From Lota lota (taxonomy: Eukaryota > Chordata > Actinopteri > Gadiformes > Lotidae): a stretch of 64,000 nucleotides of DNA. Shown in pieces: positions 49,678 through 63,790 of the stretch (positions are counted from its first letter, which is position 1; each line of letters starts with the position of its first letter). Location: NCBI GenBank assembly GCA_026745465.1, contig JACYXH010000221.1, forward strand, positions 511,501 through 575,500. The letters are read 5' to 3'. Position numbers and translations under genes: made by a program. A model generated the notes under the pieces. It had not been told where the DNA came from. It did not search any database and was given only the letters and a program-made list of their open reading frames with translations.

Positions 49678-52600
49678 GCCCTGTCCTTCATCACCTGTGA
49701 AGGTCTAATTGTATCTGTGGTTCTGTGGCTCTTCATTAATCACTCCTGCGGCTCAATCAGATGGTAAGTGATGCTGGACACGGCCTTGTCCACCTGATCG
49801 CTCAGGTGCTGTAGTTCGGTGGGGAGATGGACAACCAACCAGCAGCATATATCCTGTAACATGTCCTCTGACTGTCAGCGATTGCACATGTGCACACATG
49901 GGCAGTCAATTCCCTGCCAGCAAGGTTCCCTTCTGTGCCAGGTGTTCTGTACCAACCTTGGAGAGACTGTAGCGATGATTCTCCCCCGGTCAGATGCAGT
50001 GATGTGCTTCATAGTTGTGAAATAAGTAAGTAAGGTAGTGCAGTGATTGAGGAAGGGGGGGAGGGGGGGGATGGATAAGATTGAGGAGGAGGGGAACATG
50101 GAGCAGGAATGGTTTGTTCTGGTAGCAGGAAATAAATGACACAGGGGTGAAACAAATCAAACTCAGGTAGCCCCGGCGGTTATCCAATCCATAGTAATCA
50201 GTGTGAGTATATTGAGCTCTGAGCTTCAAACACCCTAACGAATCAGCAACCAAAACAGAGATCCATCATCCATTTTCCTTTGCTCTGTAATGCAAGCGAT
50301 GGAGACCTTTTAGAACGTGAAGCGTGGTGAAATGGTACACTGTGTTGGAGGGGAGCATGTTGCTGGGTCTCTTTAAACTGCGTGGCAGGTTTAGAGAGAG
50401 CTCCACTGCACCTGTAGTTTTAATCTCAATTACATGCAGAAACGATACAGCATACACCCCCTTGGGCATGTTTAGAGATCCAAGTTGCACATTTCCATAA
50501 ATACACATTTGTTATCACCTGCCTAGAGAGGTGGGAAGTCTTGGCATTGCTCTGTCTTCAGGTTTGCATGATGTTTGGATGCTACCCATCTTTGTCCTAT
50601 GGAGAACTGAGGATGAGGTTCTACCCTATTAGTTATGAATAATGAGCCTATTGGCAAGGAGGGTCGTTGCTAATGGTTCGTCCACATATTTCCAAATCTA
50701 TCCCCACTGATAATCTATTCCTCACCTATGCCAAACCACATTTATACGTGGATAGGTGGTTTAATGGCATATTTAACTTTGTACTAGGCAAATAAAAAAA
50801 GTAACATTATAACGAGTGCTTCTTTATAACGGCGATGCTGTGCATATGTACAGGCATCACAATGGCAGCTTAGTTGGTTTCCATGTGATTGATTATTTGC
50901 CTTGCTTCATGGCTTTGTTTGTTTATTCTAATAGGCCGGGTGACCTGTTGGCCCCCCATCTAGCAGGGAAATGGCAGCCGATGCTGGGCATGGCGGCCAT
51001 TGATCTCTCTTAAATACATCTTTCTCACAAGAACTCTTTCAGGATTAACTTGGCTGGAGCAAGATGAAAGAGGAAATGAACGGCAAAAGACCAGCACGGT
51101 TCCAGTGGTTTGCTTTGGCATGATTGTATTTTTCTTCCTTTTTACTAGAATATTGCATAATATGTGGGTTGACTTTGCTGGAGACTTTCACATTTAAATG
51201 TAAATTGTACAAATATATAAAGGGCCTATGTGTGATATGATCCGTTCCAATTCTTCTGACCAACTGTCAGTACTGCTGTTGCATCTGAGCAAGTACACAA
51301 TGTTGACTTCCTAATAGGTCATGTAAGAACAATGTTGCTTATACTTGCCTAAAGGGAAATTATTAAGTTAATCCTTTTTATGAACAACTACAATTTGATG
51401 TGTACAATCTGTTCCTTGAGAAGCCAAAAATGGGCGCAGCTAGTTCTGGCCGAACACTCTAGTCATGCGCCCCTATCAGCTGACGGCTAACGCTGTCCAA
51501 TCAAACGCAGGTACACCGATAGGCGGTCAATTTAAGACCTTCAATCTCAAACACTCACTATGCGTAAGTTAAGTGTGCTGAGCAGAATTTCACCCACCTC
51601 CAGCCCATCCTCCACCTGCTTTGGTTCTGCTCTGTATTGTATGTAACCTATACGATGGGTTGAGATATCTGATGTACCCCATGGGGGATCGTATAGTGCT
51701 CCCTGTTGTCAAATGTTGGTATGCTGTTGGTATTCTGTAGCTGACATCTTTATGTCATGCTAAATTCTACAGCAGGGAGCACCAGAAAAGAGTGGAACCA
51801 TACCGCCAAACTAAATCATATTATCATTTCATGAAATAAATGGTTAAATCTATGACATGAGTGATTCCTGACAGAACCATAATATAAGGCATATCATGGG
51901 TAAAATATGAAAACTTGAATATAAGCGCAGCAATAACTGTCAAATTCAACAGAAATATACAGCATACAGCCAGCGTTCTACAACAAGCAGGTTGGTTCAG
52001 AGGGGAAATCTCAGCATGAAATTGTGGTCATAAATCATACCTCTAACTGCTTTTTGATCTTTGTTTTGTTTTTCAGATTGGAACTAAATTGTATAAAATG
52101 GTCTTGACTACCAAGGTATTATTTTTATTACCTTTGATTAATATGCTTCCACTCTACCATGTCAAGTACCTCTTATGCACACATCTGAAATCATTAACTA
52201 TAATTAACTAAATCAGCCGTGAAATACTGCTTGGTTGGTTTTAGTATTTGTTAAATAAGTATAAAGTTGTTGACAAAAGCAAAGCCGAAACAATTATGTG
52301 TCGTAATTAGCTCAAATATACTTCCACCTCATACTATGTCAAAGGGTTTCTGGAATTCCAAAGTTATAGGGTAGCAGTTAACATAATACAATTATACAAA
52401 ACTAGTGCCTTATTGCAATGCAGATTTTATCGAAATCCTTGATAAATCCGGAATAAATATTACATATATAAATATAGTGATTGATACAAAAAAGTGAATA
52501 AAAAAATAAATTGTTTTTAATAATTAGTTTCTAGCGGGAAAAAAAACCATCTACACAGGAGTCAACAACCTAGAGTTGGGTGGTCGTCTGAAAGTGTTGA

Positions 52601-53189
52601 CCTTTCACATCATCTCCACATGGACCAGGATAGATGATGAGGAAAGTAAAGGTGATGAAGGGCATTGGGGGTGGACGGACAGAGCCACAAAAGCCATACC
52701 CCAGGAAATGTTATTGCTTGGCAAAGGCCTCTGGACGGGGACACTATCTGTTTGCCATTTACTCAAACTATGTGGAACATATTTTGAAAATGTCAGCTTT
52801 GGAGCCACATCCTCTGTATGAGTTTTGTTCTATTTTTTTCAAGTAAATTGGTCTGACTGTGAGGTTTTTGTTCCCGGACCCCAGGAGAACGCCCTCCATG
52901 GCCGGCTCCAGAGACCTCTCAGCGCTGCCTCCTTCTGGCATATTGATCACAGCGGCTATTGGCGTTAGCCTGTGAATAAAACACCGCCCTATTGAGCTGA
53001 ATTCCCCGCCGAGAAACTGAAAGCAGAGACAAAAACCTTTCTTTGCACTGTTTCTCGCAGTTCAATACCGGGGGCTTAAAGGACATTGCACACGTATAGG
53101 AAAAATGAACCGGGCGAGGAGAAATGTCAACCAACACTGACCAGTTTTTGTGTGGATGGCGGATTATTAAAGTATAGTCATACATGTGT

Positions 53190-53252
53190 ATATTATTATA
53201 TTATATTTTATATTTATATATTATATATATATATATAATATATATATTATTT

Positions 53253-53283
<31 letters not shown>

Positions 53284-53284
53284 T
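53190..53284. repeat. AT-only cryptic simple repeat
   Basis: About 95 bp made almost entirely of TA, ATT and TTA units with many self-complementary stretches. Likely to extrude as a cruciform. Confidence 0.92.
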
Positions 53285-53925
53285 TCTTATGACGTATATT
53301 AATTCATCTTCCTACTTACCGGGTATTAGTGAGAGGTTTTGATCAGTAGACCGAGAAGAGATCAATTATTAAAATGATTTATAAAAGTCAAGGGCAAGTA
53401 AACAGTGTTGCACTCCTGCTCTTCAACTGAGTTTGGCCGACATCAAAGAGAGGAGTGTTCACATGATGTGCATCTTGATACGTACCCCCAGCGAAAGCAG
53501 CAGTCCCCCTTGACATTTGAAATAATTGGAACATGAAAAAGACAATGTTTATACAGATTCAGAGAACAAGGATGTGCAGAGTTTTGTATCCACATTAAGG
53601 GAACAAGCATTATATTATTAATGTTTTTTTTCTTCTTCCATTTATACTAGTGTATCAGGAGGAGAAATAACCTCTTCACACTTGCAATTTTTTTGAACAC
53701 TTTAAACATCAGACCTAGAAAAAGAAGAAGATTGCTTTTGTTATTTCAATACATTTTGCAAATAATTACACATAGGGAATCCATTCAACATATCTTTTCA
53801 ACATTATAATAGGCACAAGCCTTTTGGTCCTCCAATACATTTTTCTCTTTCACTGCCTTTATATTGTCGAGTTTTCCCTGAGCCTTGGAATGACTTTAGG
53901 TAGTCAAGTGATTTCCCATATATCA
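53285..53925. other. AT-rich sequence downstream of insyn1
   Basis: No second gene visible. Could include part of a longer insyn1 3' UTR if the proximal poly(A) signals are not used. Confidence 0.4.
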
Positions 53926-53951
53926 TTTATTTATTTAGTAATCAATTTATT
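53926..53951 (-). promoter_or_regulatory. candidate poly(A) signals for insyn1
   Basis: Overlapping AATAAA hexamers on the minus strand lie at 53946-53951, 53930-53935 and 53926-53931, about 80-105 nt beyond the insyn1 stop codon. The same stretch contains several ATTTA-type elements. They would give a very short 3' UTR. The region is AT-rich, so chance matches are likely and a distal site further left is equally possible. Confidence 0.3.
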
Positions 53952-54031
53952 TGCGTATTAATCTATGATCTATGTATTTAATATTAAATAGTACACGGTC
54001 CTTGTCGTGTGTTCTATGGTAATGGTTTTTC

Positions 54032-54853
54032 TCAGTGGTCCTTGGTTTTCTGTTTGGTTGGAATATAGGGCAGTACAGTTTGGGTGCTCTTGTCCGACAC
54101 TGTCTGTGTGCTGCTGTTTCGTAGCAGTTTTTTACGGCAGCCGGGATTCAAGAGACCTTTCCTGGGTAGTGTGTGAGCTCCTGTCGACGCCTTCGCCGGG
54201 GATGGGACGTAGGAAGGGTCCAGAAAGTGAGGATAGTGGAGCGAATGCTCAGAGTAGGAGCGCTTCGGAGTGACCGAGCTGGCCAGGAGACTGGTCTCAG
54301 TGTCGCTGTCCGGCGTTGCCCGGCCGCTCTTGTCCTCTTCCTCATCCGCCCCCGCCTGCTCCTCGTCATCCTCGTCATCGTCGCAGCACAGCGCGTGGTA
54401 CAGGATCTTGTCGCTGAAGCGCACCCGTTCTCGCGGGCCGGACGTGCGGGACGTCTTGTGGCTGTGGGTGGAGCTACAAGCCTCCTCGCTCGACGAGTCC
54501 GGCGTGATGATGCGGGGGCCGTTGGGTATGGGCAGCCCCCCGTTCATCTGCGAGTAGGCCGAGGCAGTAGTGGCGGGGGGCGGCGGGGTGCCGGGCGTCT
54601 GGGTCTGAGCGGTGTCGCCCGGATGCTCGCCCGACCTGAGCGTGGCGGCGTTGGCGGCGGCGCCTGTGGCCTCCAGGTAGCTGCAGAACTCCCAGCTGTC
54701 CGACAGCACATCTGGGTTGAGGGGGTCCAGCCTGAAGGCCTCGCCCAGGCCCCGCTCGCTGCTGGACGTGCTGCTGGCCGTGGCCACCGTCCAGTCATCG
54801 GGATCCTGGTCGAAGTCGAAGTCTGACGTTAGCTTGTCAATCTGACCCACCAC
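54032..54853 (-). CDS. insyn1: insyn1 3' coding exon (inhibitory synaptic factor 1), partial
   Basis: This exon encodes about 273 residues, running from the splice acceptor to a TGA stop. It matches the INSYN1/C15orf59 family by several recalled blocks: VVGQIDKLTSDFDF at the start, DPDDWT with a Ser-rich run, LSDSWEFCSYL, MNGGLPIPNGPR followed by TPDSSSEEA, RERVRFSDKILYHALCC followed by an acidic D/E run, and a C-terminal NSSTQTVSDKSTQTVLPY. Family knowledge: INSYN1 is a cytoplasmic postsynaptic protein of inhibitory (GABAergic) synapses, linked to gephyrin and the dystrophin/dystroglycan complex. It has no catalytic domain. Family members are near 290-320 residues, so only a short N-terminal part (a predicted helical segment) is missing. 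The first codon is GTG immediately after a TAG acceptor, so this is an internal exon boundary in phase 0, not a true start. The exon is much richer in CpG than its surroundings. Confidence 0.93.
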   Translation of the reverse strand: MVGQIDKLTSDFDFDQDPDDWTVATASSTSSSERGLGEAFRLDPLNPDVLSDSWEFCSYLEATGAAANAATLRSGEHPGDTAQTQTPGTPPPPATTASAYSQMNGGLPIPNGPRIITPDSSSEEACSSTHSHKTSRTSGPRERVRFSDKILYHALCCDDDEDDEEQAGADEEEDKSGRATPDSDTETSLLASSVTPKRSYSEHSLHYPHFLDPSYVPSPAKASTGAHTLPRKGLLNPGCRKKLLRNSSTQTVSDKSTQTVLPYIPTKQKTKDH

Positions 54854-55083
<230 letters not shown>

Positions 55084-55164
55084 GATTAGCTTCTAGTACA
55101 GTACAAGTGGGTCGCATTTTAATTTCAGACGCCTTGATCATGGTTGTATTGTCCTCGTTAAGTT

Positions 55165-55468
55165 TAGGGCTGCAACTAACGGAAATCTTAATAGTGGATT
55201 AATCTAATGATTATTTTTGAATGAATCATTTAATCTATCAAATGTTGGAAATAATAGCAAATGCCATCACAAGTTACCAGAGTCCAAAGTGATGTCTTAA
55301 ATGTGCTTGCAGCCAAGAAAAACTAAACTAAACTATAAAACTGCAACATTGATCAGCAAATTTTATTATTTGTACTGATAAACTTGATAAACGATGAATC
55401 AATTATCAAAATTAGATTAGATCCTTTTTTTTGTTGACTCAATTAATCAAGTAAACGTTGCAGCCCTG
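55165..55468. mobile_element. hAT-type MITE with 8-bp target-site duplication
   Basis: The terminal inverted repeats are TAGGGCTGCAAC at the left end and GTTGCAGCCCTG at the right end, a CAG...CTG hAT-type terminus with the first base changed. The element is flanked by the perfect 8-bp direct repeat GTTAAGTT (55157-55164 and 55469-55476). The interior is AT-rich with ATTAATC/GATTAAT-type motifs and no coding capacity. The sequence matches, from memory, a MITE family dispersed through fish genomes that begins with a 'gctgcaactaac' block. It lies inside the presumed insyn1 intron about 80 bp beyond the (CT)n tract. Confidence 0.88.
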
Positions 55469-58400
55469 GTTAAGTTCTTAATAGGTGAGAATGGCTACAA
55501 TGACTGAACTGAGCTTGCATTGGGCTAAAGTTGAGTTTAGTACATTACTTTTACATGCGGTTACGCTTATCTTCACATCCTCTGTTTCGAGTGCAGGATT
55601 AGCCACCCACTCAGTCTGACTGAGGCAGGGAGAGTGTACTGATTGAATCCCCCAGCACCAAGCGTTGGTAAACAACTCCAATGGCCAAACTGTTGTTCAC
55701 TGGGCTTGAAAGATTGAGCTACTAATTTGTCTTGCTCCCTGCTGTAGTTCAGATCACTTTTGATAAAAAAAAGTCACCTTCACAATTGCTCGCGCATGGA
55801 ACTGCCTAATAATTTTTTTTGTCCGTATGCTGTCGGAAAAATAATTTCATGTGCAGAGTTGGCGAGCACTTTCACGTACGGTGCAGAATGAACGTTTATT
55901 GTGAAATGATTTTCATTTTTTCCAGTTGTCTCAATTAACCTCAATACTTCAGGCATCAGCAGCCACAGGGCCGGTTGTGAATAAAAAGCACTCTCGCTCA
56001 AATCACGGCTTACTCGCTGACGACACATCACATTCAAGCCCCTAATACTTGACATTTTAGAACCTTTAATCAGCATGTTCTGGGCTCAAAAACAATCCAT
56101 TGTAAAATGAAAACACTCAGGCTTCCTGTCGCCGCTAAATGATACATTTCCTTCAGCCATTTTGCAATTAAGCCAAGTGTTTTGAAACAGGGAAAGTTTT
56201 CAGACAACACGCACAAGTGGAATTGGAACATAATTGCTGCTGAATGCCAACCAAAGTGAGGTTCTACCCAGAGATTTGTGAAACGTGATCTTGAACCTTT
56301 GAAATTCGATTCAATGTTCGCTTTCACACCCACATCAAGACAATGAAGCCGTGGTCGTGTTACGGCTTCACGCCTGCAGTGGGATTGGTATTCATATTCC
56401 TTTTTTGTGATTGTAAGTGATTATAAGCCCTTTAACCTAGACTTCAAAAGTAGAATATGATTTAAATGAGGCACACTTGTTTTGTTTATTGACAGCCCAG
56501 CGTGACCTATGGTGCCATCTGACTAATTTGAACATCTAAAACTGGCTTCTTGATTACTCCTTACCTAGATTGAAATGCAATCACATAATTCATTCTCCTT
56601 TTAGTATATTTAGCTTTCAGCGAACTCATTCTCTAGGTCTAGTTCAGTCGACTGCTTTACCACAAAGTCAAATTAACCATCTTCAATCGGATAGAAACAA
56701 GATATGATCCGTTTTCCTCAGCTCTCCATACTGGTGGCTGCATGGTGTGTCTGCATGGATCACTGGCTGGAAATGTGTGCTTGCATGGCAAACTCAGCCA
56801 GGGAGCTCTGGGGGTCTGCCAGTGTTGGTACGGTATAACTACAGACTATCTAGGCTATGCTTTTCCTCATTGGCACCGCTCAAAGGGACCAGGGCTGAAT
56901 GAATGTACTAATCTGCTAATGCTTCTAGTGCTGTTTTCAGTGTGATTTGCTTCATGCTCATGGATGTCATTGAAAAATAAGTCTTGGTGAACTAACCAGC
57001 TTTGTATGTTTAGAAATGTATTTCATTTTCTTCAATTGTCAAATGGTAATCTGTCAAATGTATGATCAAGACGCATCCAGAGCAGAGCTAATACATCCAC
57101 CATTATTTAGATGAACCTGTAACAAGAGATCCTCTTACAATATTCTTTGTCTATTTGTTTCATTGGAGCAATAATACGGTTTGAGGACAAAAACCCAATG
57201 GAACTGTCCCTTCCATCCTGCTCAGCATCATCTGAATGTTACATTTATTTCACAGTCAATCATGAGAGTGATCCTTTCTAATCATTAAAAATCCCTTTTG
57301 TGCTGGTAGACAGCAAACGGTTAGCTATGACAGACCTTTCACACCTGATGAACGTACCAGCGAACCTTTTCTTCTTCTTTTGTTCGTTGTTTAGCTGTGA
57401 ATGAGATGCATGCCCAATCTTTTGAGGTCACAGATGGGTCTGATGCAGCAATACTGAACAATCATCTGTGACTTTGGGTCCCGGAGGAGAACATGTGACG
57501 ATTGTGCTATAAAAGTGAATGATTGTGTAAGCAGATTGGTGCAGGGGCTGAACGAACACGATCACATTACCAAGGGGACTCACCGTGTTTGATATAGAAA
57601 CAACACAATGAGTATATAAAATGCTCAAATTGAGGATTCTGAATAATTATGAGATTAGCACTAAACTTGCATCTTATCTGCTAGGGTTTATTGGAATTAA
57701 TGTCTGCTGAAGGGCCCGGGTAAAACAAAGACTGGATGGTATGTTAAATGTTTCTCATGGGAGTGAGAATACATCTGTAAAAACGAAATCTTTAGCTACC
57801 TATGAAACAAATATATAGTCCTGCATTACAGAATATATAAAGCAAATGCAAACAATTATGTCCGGACATCATCTGCAAATCACCTGCTAATCAGTGGTTA
57901 GTGCAATAATTATGATAATTTAGTCTTAGCACTTTCACAAGAAAGAGGGCACAACTATAAGATAAATAGCAAAGCATACACAACTCAAAAACTACTGAAC
58001 ATTCTCTATACCATCATACTTTTTTCACCATCAACAAATCTCGCTAGAACTTGAATGTCATATTATGCTTGCTTCCTTTCAATTCCTTCCTCCAACAGAC
58101 TGCTTTTTTTTTTTTTTTTTTGCAGCAACAGCATGTATTTTCCTCCTGTCCTTGCGTGCACAAGAGATGCCCAGTGGTGCACACAACGCCCACCAATCAA
58201 AGCCTCAATGTCTAGAAGCTTTTAATGATGTCAAACATTCGGTGTTCTATAGCAGGAAGCAATAGAATGCAGCAGGGACATCTGGTGGAATCCATGCAGC
58301 ATTTCTCAACATTTAGAGGTTTTTACTTGAACAAAAAGGCTGGTTTGACAGAAGCTAGCAAACCGTTCCATGTGCCAATGATCCTAGTCCATATAATCTG

Positions 58401-58549
58401 TCCTTTATTTTCTATGGTTCTGGCACAGCGATAAAAGCCACACATGATGGTTTTGTCTCTACCATCGTATCTGTCAGCTATCAAAAGTGCAACATTTACA
58501 GCACCCATTTACAGCACCCAACAGGATCTAGTGATTTTGAAGCTTGTTG

Positions 58550-58579
58550 TGGGGGGTGGGTGGGTGGGTGGGGGGGGGG
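58550..58579. repeat. (GGGT)n/poly-G tract
   Basis: GGGGGGT, three GGGT units and a G run. Possible G-quadruplex. A second G run of 12 follows at 58695-58707. Confidence 0.9.
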
Positions 58580-60270
58580 CCTTAACAAGAAAGTCTTCCA
58601 CGTAGCTTTTTGCCTGGGTCCGTTGCTGTACCTCATCACCTGTCTTTTATGATTGCTCTGGGTAATTGAGGGCTGGAGTGAATGAAGGACACTTGGGGGG
58701 GGGGGGGAGTGATGTACAAGTTTTCCCATCACTTGTACAGTGATGGGGAAAAACAGACTGAACGTAATCTAACACTGAGTGATGGTCGATAATGTAAAAA
58801 GTAAAAACCCTCTTTGAACAGTCTCGTCTTTGCCAAAGTAGTGATCTGGGTGCTGTCCACATCCATTACAGGACCCCTTCTCTCTAATATTCACTTCTAC
58901 CTAGAATCACGCTCAACTCATCACAAGTGGATACCTGCCTTTTTTCCTCTGAAGATGCTGCGGGTACTCTTGTCGACGTCCATTAGAAATGACCATCGCC
59001 AATAATAGTTGAGTTCCAATTGTGATATGTAATGCATGTTGCAAAAATCCATTCAAAACTAGAAGTGGAACAGTCTAAAGCATTCTATGATTTGTCGGAG
59101 AACTTCACCATCTGTGTCCAACATTACTCCACCGACGTCGGAACAGATGTGTTTCGCTGTGAACAGACTGGTCCCTGGTTACATTTCACTTGATGCACAG
59201 AAAATAGAAGCTTTCCAAGCACAATAGGAATATTGGACCTATTGATCAATAACATCTGCCATAATAATCAGACACACAAGGAGTCATTTAAAGAGAGGCG
59301 AGTAATCACTTTCTTGTCTCATGTAGTTTGTTGAAACTGTAAACTTTGGGATATTTTGGGATTGATAGAAACAGAATGGATAAGTACATTGTCTTCAAAT
59401 TGCCAGTCTCTATCTGTTCCTCTGCCACCTATTATTTCTATAATCAATGTATAAGTATACTGAGGAAAGCAAAAAAAGAAATTGGCTACTAATTACCAAG
59501 CCTCCAGCGTTAGAAAATAATTTATTTCCCATATGGATCAATGGACCCATATAAATACATTTTTAGGAATAAAATAAACTGTGTATGCATATCTCAACGT
59601 TACAATTAATTTTGAGCCTGCTCCTGCGCAGCACTTAACATGCTGCAAGCAGTTCATGCAAGTTAGGAAAATGTTTCTGCAATTATCCAAATGGCCTGGC
59701 ATGCTGGCTGTAAGATAAAATGTTTGCAAATATTGTTTTAATGTTTTTAGTTCCTGCAGCTTTTCTCCACATCTCTGCAGCCCTCTCCTGTTCACGCTCA
59801 ATTGAGCTCTACTCTAGAACAGGGGTTGAATCAAATGTGTGCTCCCATTTGGTTTGATACCACTTCATCTCTCCCAGTGGCGGAAAGCATTTTACTGAAG
59901 TCACTTCAGCATATGCGCACAAAAATAAAAACTACAAATGGCTCCTACTTTCAAAATCAATCGTGCTCTCTGTAACGTAGGTGTAAATAATTTGACATGT
60001 TTTTGCGTGGCCCTTTACCAAAAGTACATTCTCCTTACAGACTTGTCCGACAAACTGTTCAGACGGAGTGGCTAACCCTCCCAATGTGTTTTCGATCGTT
60101 CTACACCGCAAAATATACAGGACCCCCCCCCTGCTGTTTGCCCTTAGATGCATGGCTTTGGGGGCGGCGGACTAGAAAGCAACCCACCTGCACACAGGTA
60201 CAACTTACAACAAAAACAAAGAGTTAAACCCCAGTATATCACGTCCGTGTGGCAGCAGCGTTCCCCATCA

Positions 60271-60298
60271 ACCACCCCCCCCCCCCCCCCCCCCCCCC
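60271..60298. repeat. poly-C tract
   Basis: Run of about 27 C followed by TTT. Confidence 0.9.
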
Positions 60299-60699
60299 TT
60301 TATTTACCTACGCGTTATTTAGCGAGCGTGGGGTCGATGAGCAGGAAGGCTTTTTACAGCGGCACAACGGTGAAGTGCCCTTGCCTTTATGTCTTTGAGG
60401 TGGAGAAAGCAGAACACCTGGGGAACTGTGCGCCTAAGGAGCACATGAAACCGTATAAAGAGACACTCCCGTTGTGTTCAAGCCAATAATCTTGGTTTGA
60501 ACCCAGTCGTTTGTGCTGTGCACATCAGCCTTTAAGGACTCTGAGTACTTCACATGAAGGTACTATTTGCAGTAGTTCAACATAGGTAACATCCGTCACT
60601 GAAGTCTACTTCTGCAGTCCCAGAGCACTCAAATGTTGGTCTCTTCACATCCTGTAACTGGTGGCTTGAGTTGTTGATCATATTAAATCAGTTATCATA

Positions 60700-61082
<383 letters not shown>

Positions 61083-63538
61083 AACAGTATGTGTTTGTGT
61101 GCGTGTGAGAGGGATTGGTGAGATGTGATGCTTGTGGTCTTCAAAAGGAATGAAGGGGTCTTTTGAAGGGTACTCTGGATGCATTGCTGCTGTAATCATC
61201 CTGTCTTGAAAAAGGGGCTGTGAGCCCAAGACTTTTTCACACACATGCCTCCAGCTTTTTCATCTATCTGGGATCACTCATGTTCATGGAGATCGTAGAG
61301 GGCAAGGGTCGGAATGCACAGGACCAACCCGCTAATCAAAAGCATCATTACCAACTTCAGGGCTGTAATGGGCGTCATTTATCCCTGGGAACGGCGCTAA
61401 GAGGTCAACCATTTCCTGGAGGCAAAGGAAAACCAACCATTTATTTATACTCACACCTTCAGTATAGCCTTACGTTGCTTAATTTAGGCTATTACGCTGC
61501 CCCACTTATCCCACCCGCTGTTTGGCAACTAGTGAGTTTATTGGAAGGCTTTGACGATAATTAAAACAAGGTTGTGCGTTACACTTGGTGAACAAGCCAG
61601 AGAGGGAGGTTAGCATATACAGGCAGCTACAGTATAGCATCTTGGGGTGAAGCACATTGAACTACTAGCCCTGTACACGGGCCATTTATTGAGGTTCTCC
61701 TCCATTGGTTCTATGTGTGTTGAAAAAGGTATTGAGCCTTTGCAATCTCTCTGGAAGCAGGAGAAGTTCTGCAAGAAGAGGCTCGGTCCAATCCAGTGAT
61801 TACATTTCTGGCAGTCATAAATGACAGTCCCGCTCTAAGACAAAGCTAAACCAGTGAGCATAGAATCACCAAGTCAACCTTATTAATCCTTATCCTTATC
61901 CTTAATACAATATTGAATAAACAACAGAGTTACCTTGGTGTCTGATCTCAGTACATTGTGCAGTACATTGTGTATTGCGATCAGTTGCTGTGCAAGATTG
62001 TATTTCCTTAAATACACAATTTTATTGTTAAATATTTCAATACTTTCCAGCATGCGTCAGGCAACTTTCACACATCTGCACAAACAAAGTAATGGAGAAT
62101 TAAGACCCATGTCAACATTAATCTATTTTAAATGTGTTCTTCAGGCTTTTGTTTGCTATCGTCTCTGTATTTAATGATTTATGCCGGTTAACAAAACATG
62201 TCTATTTGTTATCCCTGTTGTGAACTAACACTATTTTAGGCTATTTTACTAGTCTCAGTCAAGATCCAGGAGGTGTGATAATCTGAAAGCTGTTGTGACA
62301 AGTGTTGTTACTGCCAACACTTGTCACTTGTCCAAACCTGTACACAGTAATCCTAAAAACAACATATAGAGCGGCAAAGAACCAACACACTTCTAAACCT
62401 GAAACACCAAGGACACTTAAGATATCATTACCACCCAAACTGCTACTGTAATAAGTGTACTTCGGGTGACCTTCAGGTATTTTGTTTTAGCTAAACATCG
62501 GGTTGGGACTGAAAGCACCTGGCCAAAGCACGGGGCAGCAGTGCTAATACGGGACCAACAGCTTATATTGCAGGGAGGTTTACTGCTTATGTAGGAGTGT
62601 GCTTTCCTTTTCATGCACAAATCCTATAATGCATCGCCCGAGTGTATATCTTTAGTTGGCTTGCTTATAGTCTCGGCTATTTATATTCTAACAAGCTTTT
62701 ACAGGAGGCTTTAACCCAACAAAACATCCCTGGTCATTTGCGATGAGTGAGAGCCGGTATTACACGCTCGTTGTTTTCAAATCACTTATGAGGGATTTGA
62801 AGGATAAGGTCAACCCTCTCAAGCTCTACAGCTGTTGACATTGTCCTGAAACAATTAGTAGCTTAGTTAAATATTTATCATGCTGAGGCAGGGATGTATT
62901 TAAATACTGAATTACATGCAAAAGGTCATAAAAACACAAACATGTTGGTTACCAAATCTGAAGAATCTAGTACATTCTTTATAATAGGACCTGCACATGA
63001 CAATTCTTTAACATATATTGCTCTGAAGAGAAAATAGCACATCCATAATAACTTACCACCTACTAGGTCTTGTAAGCAAAAATCTTACCACCAATGGTGT
63101 CTGTAATATCGATTTTGTTTTATAATGCACAGCACATATGTTAATTAATATTGACAAGATGCATGGTGTCGCCTCCTTCGCTCATTAAACTTAACAAAAT
63201 GTGCATGTATGGTATAGGCTTTAAACTCGCGTTGACAAAGACTGCTCCACAGTCAATTATGGGGGGCTTGACGCTCCCACCAGAAGTGGGAAGAAAATAA
63301 CCAATATAGCGACGCATGCTCCTAAACGGAAAGAAGTTGAGGGGCTCAGGAATCCATCGCGCACCCCTCTTTCAGCGCCACAATCCACACCACAATAGGC
63401 TGGCTGATATTGGCGTTGCGCTGTTATCCTACTTCTATATTGCAAGACAATTTGTCAATGCTTCCAGCGGCTCTCCGCTTTTTCTATCAGTGACAATGTG
63501 TGGAGCGGTCGGCCGTGGACTGACACACCTGTCACAGC
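61083..63538. other. intronic or intergenic spacer
   Basis: Contains a 12-bp direct repeat CAGTACATTGTG twice at about 61948-61971 and the 13-bp hairpin at 62.3 kb. No gene recognised. Confidence 0.45.
62295..62327. repeat. 13-bp perfect hairpin
   Basis: GTGACAAGTGTTG and CAACACTTGTCAC pair exactly around the 7-nt loop TTACTGC. Confidence 0.9.
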
Positions 63539-63689
<151 letters not shown>

Positions 63690-63704
63690 TGCCTCTGCCG
63701 AGCA

Positions 63705-63790
63705 ACATGACGTCTTCCGGCCTGTGACTTTATTATATATACGGCGCATTCTAAAGGGAGGCCTTGAGAACGCCAGTCAGACGATGGGGC
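63705..63790 (+). promoter_or_regulatory. candidate promoter (CRE, ETS, TATA-like)
   Basis: ATGACGTCTTCCGG contains a CRE-type TGACGTC fused to an ETS-type CTTCCGG, followed about 15 nt later by TTATTATATATACGGCGC with a TATA-like core. The (CT)n tract lies immediately upstream. A short frame opens at ATGGGGCCGCGAGAAG (63784) but ends after 17 codons. No gene is recognised to the right within the window. Confidence 0.3.

Noticed and set aside
52077-52115. 39-nt microexon-like segment after a strong T-rich acceptor
   Set aside because: The donor (AAG|GTATTA) is poor and the sequence is too short to evaluate.
54173-54826. 217-codon plus-strand frame opposite insyn1
   Set aside because: It is the antisense shadow of the GC-rich insyn1 exon.
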